From Candidatus Izemoplasmatales bacterium (GTDB lineage: Bacteria > Bacillota_I > Bacilli_A > Izemoplasmatales > Hujiaoplasmataceae), in assembly GCA_028707415.1 (NCBI GenBank), contig JAQWBC010000031.1, positions 1 to 8,438 on the forward strand: DNA of 8,438 nucleotides. Direction: 5' to 3'. The translations under genes and the position numbers were made by a program. Position 1 is the stretch's first letter. Each line of letters begins with the position of its first letter. Positions 6,728-8,438 of the stretch are shown piece after piece. Under the pieces are notes generated by a model. That model searched no databases. It was not told the DNA's origin and saw only the letters and a program-made list of their open reading frames with translations.

Positions 6728-7285
6728 ATGATTATAACTTTATCGTTAACCAGTGATATCATTATCGTAGTCGCTATCGTTATGATTCTTTTCATCGTTT
6801 TGTGGTATGGCTTAACAATGAAACGTTTGTATCAACTCAATGTCCGGATTTGTGAAGCCCAATCGGGAATTGATGTTGCTTTGGAGAAAAGAATTCACGC
6901 TTTGGTTACAATAATTGCGGCGATTTGCGTTGAGGAAAACATCGGGACTGAGACTTTAAGTTCTGTTTACGAATGGCATAAAGGCATTCCTCAAAATGCA
7001 ACTTTCACAGATAAAGCTCGTTTATTAAAGCAATTGAACACTATCGCAGATAATATTTTAAACATCACTAAGGAGTCCGCCAATTCAAAAATAAATACGG
7101 ATTCTGAGGAACTAACAATTGCCTTAAATAATTCCCAAATAGCAATGCAAATGGCAATCAGACATTACAATGCGATCGTTATAAAATTAAATAAACAAAT
7201 ATCTTCTTTTCCGCAAAACATTGTCGCTAATGCGATTCAGATTGACAAACATCCATATTTTACAAATGAGGACACGGATAGATAG
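6728..7285 (+). CDS. LemA family membrane protein
   Basis: Small membrane-anchored protein of the LemA family, whose molecular role is poorly known. 185 residues, close to family size. The N-terminus holds one hydrophobic segment (about residues 11-29) followed by a basic MKRLYQ, predicting a short outside N-terminus and a helical body inside, the topology usually proposed for LemA. The body shows the family pattern: IDVALEKRIHALVTIIAAICVEE (48-70, in place of the usual QIDVQLKRRxDLIPNLVxxV) and a C-terminal YNAIVIKLNKQISSFPQNIV (147-166), matching the conserved YN...FP-N motif. The aspartate-leucine-isoleucine-proline stretch is degenerate, so this is a divergent member. It sits 43 bases after glpK with its own ribosome binding site and no intervening terminator, implying shared transcription; a functional link to glycerol is not implied. 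Confidence 0.8.
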   Translation: MIITLSLTSDIIIVVAIVMILFIVLWYGLTMKRLYQLNVRICEAQSGIDVALEKRIHALVTIIAAICVEENIGTETLSSVYEWHKGIPQNATFTDKARLLKQLNTIADNILNITKESANSKINTDSEELTIALNNSQIAMQMAIRHYNAIVIKLNKQISSFPQNIVANAIQIDKHPYFTNEDTDR

Positions 7286-7309
7286 ATAAAAAGCGAAGGC
7301 AAACAAAAC

Positions 7310-7333
7310 AGCTTGCGAAAGCTTTTTTTTTTT
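7310..7333 (+). terminator. Rho-independent terminator after lemA
   Basis: AGCTT (7310-7314), loop GCGA, and AAGCT (7319-7323) lead into a run of eleven T residues (7323-7333). A competing longer-range pairing of AAAAAGC (7288-7294) with GCTTTTT (7321-7327) uses the same T-run. The stem is short but the T-tract is strong. Confidence 0.65.
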
Positions 7334-7460
7334 ACAAAATCTGGTTCTTTTTTAGCAAATTTAACAATATTTCTGCACTCAAAGAAAAAAATGTTAATAT
7401 AAAATAACGAATTCTAAAAAACCCATTTTAAACAATTCAATGCGCGCTTCATAATGTCAT

Positions 7461-7489
7461 TTGTTGCATTTTAACGCTTCTGATACGAT
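7461..7489 (+). promoter_or_regulatory. Promoter of the ssb-like gene (extended -10)
   Basis: TTGTTG (7461-7466) lies 17 bases upstream of TACGAT (7484-7489), which carries an extended -10 TG (TGATACGAT). The predicted start near 7496 gives a leader of about 23 bases with AGGAGG at 7509-7514. The rest of the gap, 7334-7460, is AT-rich and shows nothing else I can support. Confidence 0.65.
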
Positions 7490-7518
7490 AGTAGACAAAC
7501 ATCATATCAGGAGGATAT

Positions 7519-7848
7519 ATGCTTAATCAACTTATTCTAGTAGGACGTTTGACTGCCGACCCTGAGCTTCGCAAATCAGAAGAAGGTAAATCGGTTACGA
7601 CAATTCGCATTGCTGTTCAACGCGGTTTTAAAAGTGGCGAAACCAACGAGTATGAAACCGACTTTTTTAATTGCACATTATGGAGTGGTGTCGCTGAAGC
7701 AACAGTCGATTACTGCAAGAAAGGTTCGATTGTGGGCATCAAGGCGCGGATTTCCCAAAAAGAACACGTCTGCGAAAACAAAAAAAGTTTTTCATACCCG
7801 GAAATTATCGTCGAAAAAATTTCATTCATCAGTTCCAATAAAGACTAA
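7519..7848 (+). CDS. Single-stranded DNA-binding protein, short form without acidic tail
   Basis: OB-fold protein that coats single-stranded DNA during replication, repair or recombination. It has 109 residues. The N-terminal signature NQLILVGRLTADPELR (3-18), TDFFNCTLWSG (47-57, Trp55 at the usual aromatic position) and KKGSIVGIKARI (67-78) are typical of bacterial SSB, and the fold appears complete to about residue 105. It then stops at SSNKD: there is no Gly/Gln/Pro-rich linker and no acidic DDDxPF-type tip, which in canonical SSB recruits partner proteins. A terminator starts at the TAA, so the short end is genuine rather than a frameshift. This resembles B. subtilis SsbB (about 113 residues, DNA uptake) more than SsbA. 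AGGAGG stands four bases before the ATG. It is not in the usual rpsF-ssb-rpsR setting, so a second copy is likely elsewhere. Confidence 0.9.
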   Translation: MLNQLILVGRLTADPELRKSEEGKSVTTIRIAVQRGFKSGETNEYETDFFNCTLWSGVAEATVDYCKKGSIVGIKARISQKEHVCENKKSFSYPEIIVEKISFISSNKD

Positions 7849-7876
7849 GATGCAAAAAGCATCTTTTTCTTTTTTT
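7847..7876 (+). terminator. Rho-independent terminator after the ssb-like gene
   Basis: AGATGC (7848-7853), loop AAAAA, GCATCT (7859-7864), extended by A7847-T7865, is followed by a T-rich tract to 7876. The 5' arm overlaps the TAA at 7846-7848. The end of the T-tract falls at the -35 position of the thyA promoter. Confidence 0.85.
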
Positions 7877-7898
7877 CATCAATCCGAAATGGTATAAT
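7870..7898 (+). promoter_or_regulatory. Promoter of thyA (extended -10)
   Basis: TGGTATAAT at 7890-7898 is a perfect TATAAT with extended -10 TG. At 17-base spacing the -35 position (7870-7875) reads TTTTTT, within the ssb terminator T-tract. The predicted start near 7905 leaves a leader of about 13 bases that begins at the AGGTGA ribosome binding site (7906-7911). Confidence 0.75.
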
Positions 7899-7917
7899 AA
7901 AATCCAGGTGATATGCT

Positions 7918-8438
7918 ATGCGGCAATATTTCGACCTTTTACATTATGTGCTCGATCACGGATTACAAAAAGCCGATCGAACCAATACCGGAACTATTTC
8001 TGCTTTTGGATATCAAATGCGTTTTTCGTTAGCAGATGGGTTCCCATTATTGACGACCAAAAAAGTTCATTTGAAATCAATTATCCATGAATTACTTTGG
8101 TTCATTAAGGGCGATACCAATATTCGTTACTTGGTTTTAAACGACGTCCGGATTTGGAATGACTGGCCGTATGCTAAATACCAACAAAGTCCTGAATATC
8201 TTAACGAATCAATGGATGAATTCATCACAAAAATAAAGAATGATCCTGATTTTGCAGATAAACACGGGGAACTTGGCCCTATTTATGGTCGTCAATGGCG
8301 AAATTTTGAGGGGGCCAATGGAACATCAATTGATCAACTTAATAATGTAATTGCAGAAATAAGATCTAATCCGAATAGTCGACGGTTAATCGTTTCTAGT
8401 TGGAATGTACCATTAATCGATAAAATGGCATTGCCACC
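7918..8438 (+). CDS. thyA: Thymidylate synthase, N-terminal part (3' end outside window)
   Basis: Folate-dependent cytosolic enzyme that methylates dUMP to dTMP with methylene-tetrahydrofolate. 173 codons plus two bases are present. Motifs: DRTNTGT (20-26, phosphate-binding Arg21), GFPLLTTKK (41-49), HELLWFIKGDTNIRYL (57-72), IWNDW (79-83), GELGPIYGRQWR (117-128), IDQLNNVI (138-145), and SRRLIVSSWNV (154-164) with the Arg155-Arg156 pair that binds dUMP phosphate across the dimer. The window ends in ALPP, so the next codon should be the catalytic Cys (ALPPC or ALAPC in the family). Relative to the E. coli enzyme there are about 29 extra residues between Trp83 and Gly117, in the small-domain site where L. 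casei ThyA carries a longer insert. ATG 7918 is six bases after AGGTGA; the ATG at 7913 is out of frame. A dihydrofolate reductase gene often follows but is not in view. Confidence 0.96.
   Translation, partial: MRQYFDLLHYVLDHGLQKADRTNTGTISAFGYQMRFSLADGFPLLTTKKVHLKSIIHELLWFIKGDTNIRYLVLNDVRIWNDWPYAKYQQSPEYLNESMDEFITKIKNDPDFADKHGELGPIYGRQWRNFEGANGTSIDQLNNVIAEIRSNPNSRRLIVSSWNVPLIDKMALP

Noticed and set aside
7361..7397. Inverted repeat TTAACA (7361-7366) / TGTTAA (7392-7397) as an operator or RNA stem
   Set aside because: Only six AT-rich base pairs with 25 bases between them in an AT-rich gap, and it lies over 60 bases upstream of the predicted ssb promoter.
7610..7897. Second plus-strand frame overlapping the ssb-like gene and its terminator
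   Set aside because: Basic low-information translation that runs through the terminator; the SSB frame explains the region.
7908..8090. Plus-strand open frame overlapping the start of thyA
   Set aside because: It is in another frame from well-supported ThyA, has no recognisable domain and is explained by the codons of thyA.
1..8438. CRISPR arrays, tRNA or rRNA genes, transposase genes, riboswitches
   Set aside because: Looked for on both strands by eye. No regularly spaced repeats, cloverleaf sequence with a CCA-type acceptor, rRNA motif, transposase motif or recognisable riboswitch core was seen.

Overview
The window is a stretch of low-GC, Gram-positive-type chromosome. Gene content, Bacillus-like Shine-Dalgarno sites (GAGGTGA, AGGAGG), compact Rho-independent terminators and the family subtypes (GlpK close to the B. 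subtilis form, a ThyA with a Lactobacillus-like insert) point to Bacillota or a deep relative of the Mollicutes. The genetic code looks standard: tryptophan codons read as TGG, and one gene appears to end at TGA. I cannot name the species.

Layout. Bases 1-1797 hold the C-terminal two thirds of valyl-tRNA synthetase (valS). It is followed after a single base by folC (1799-3064), and a strong hairpin terminator begins at the folC stop codon. radC (3108-3794, TTG start) comes next with its own terminator. Bases 3811-4129 form a gap of about 320 bp with no confident gene; it holds a GGGAC/GTCCC hairpin, a second hairpin and two doubtful tiny ORFs. A minus-strand alpha/beta hydrolase of the monoacylglycerol-lipase type (4172-5095) converges on this gap and ends in a textbook terminator. 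It is divergent from glpK (5197-6684), and their promoters interleave in a 101-bp gap. A LemA-family membrane protein (6728-7285) follows glpK, probably on the same transcript. After a 233-bp AT-rich gap come a short single-stranded-DNA-binding protein (7519-7848) and thymidylate synthase (thyA, 7918 onward). The window cuts thyA just before the codon expected to encode its catalytic cysteine.

How the genes fit together. FolC and ThyA both belong to folate-dependent one-carbon and dTMP metabolism but are in separate transcription units. RadC and the SSB-like protein are linked to DNA metabolism. The hydrolase and GlpK could form a short glycerol route, with glycerol released from monoacylglycerol and then phosphorylated, although the hydrolase substrate is inferred only from family.

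No mobile element, CRISPR array, tRNA, rRNA or obvious novel multi-gene system is visible. The points most worth a second look are the loss of the HPr-target histidine in GlpK, the SSB without an acidic tip, the recurrent extended -10 promoters (two with their -35 position inside a terminator T-tract), and the unexplained island between radC and the hydrolase.
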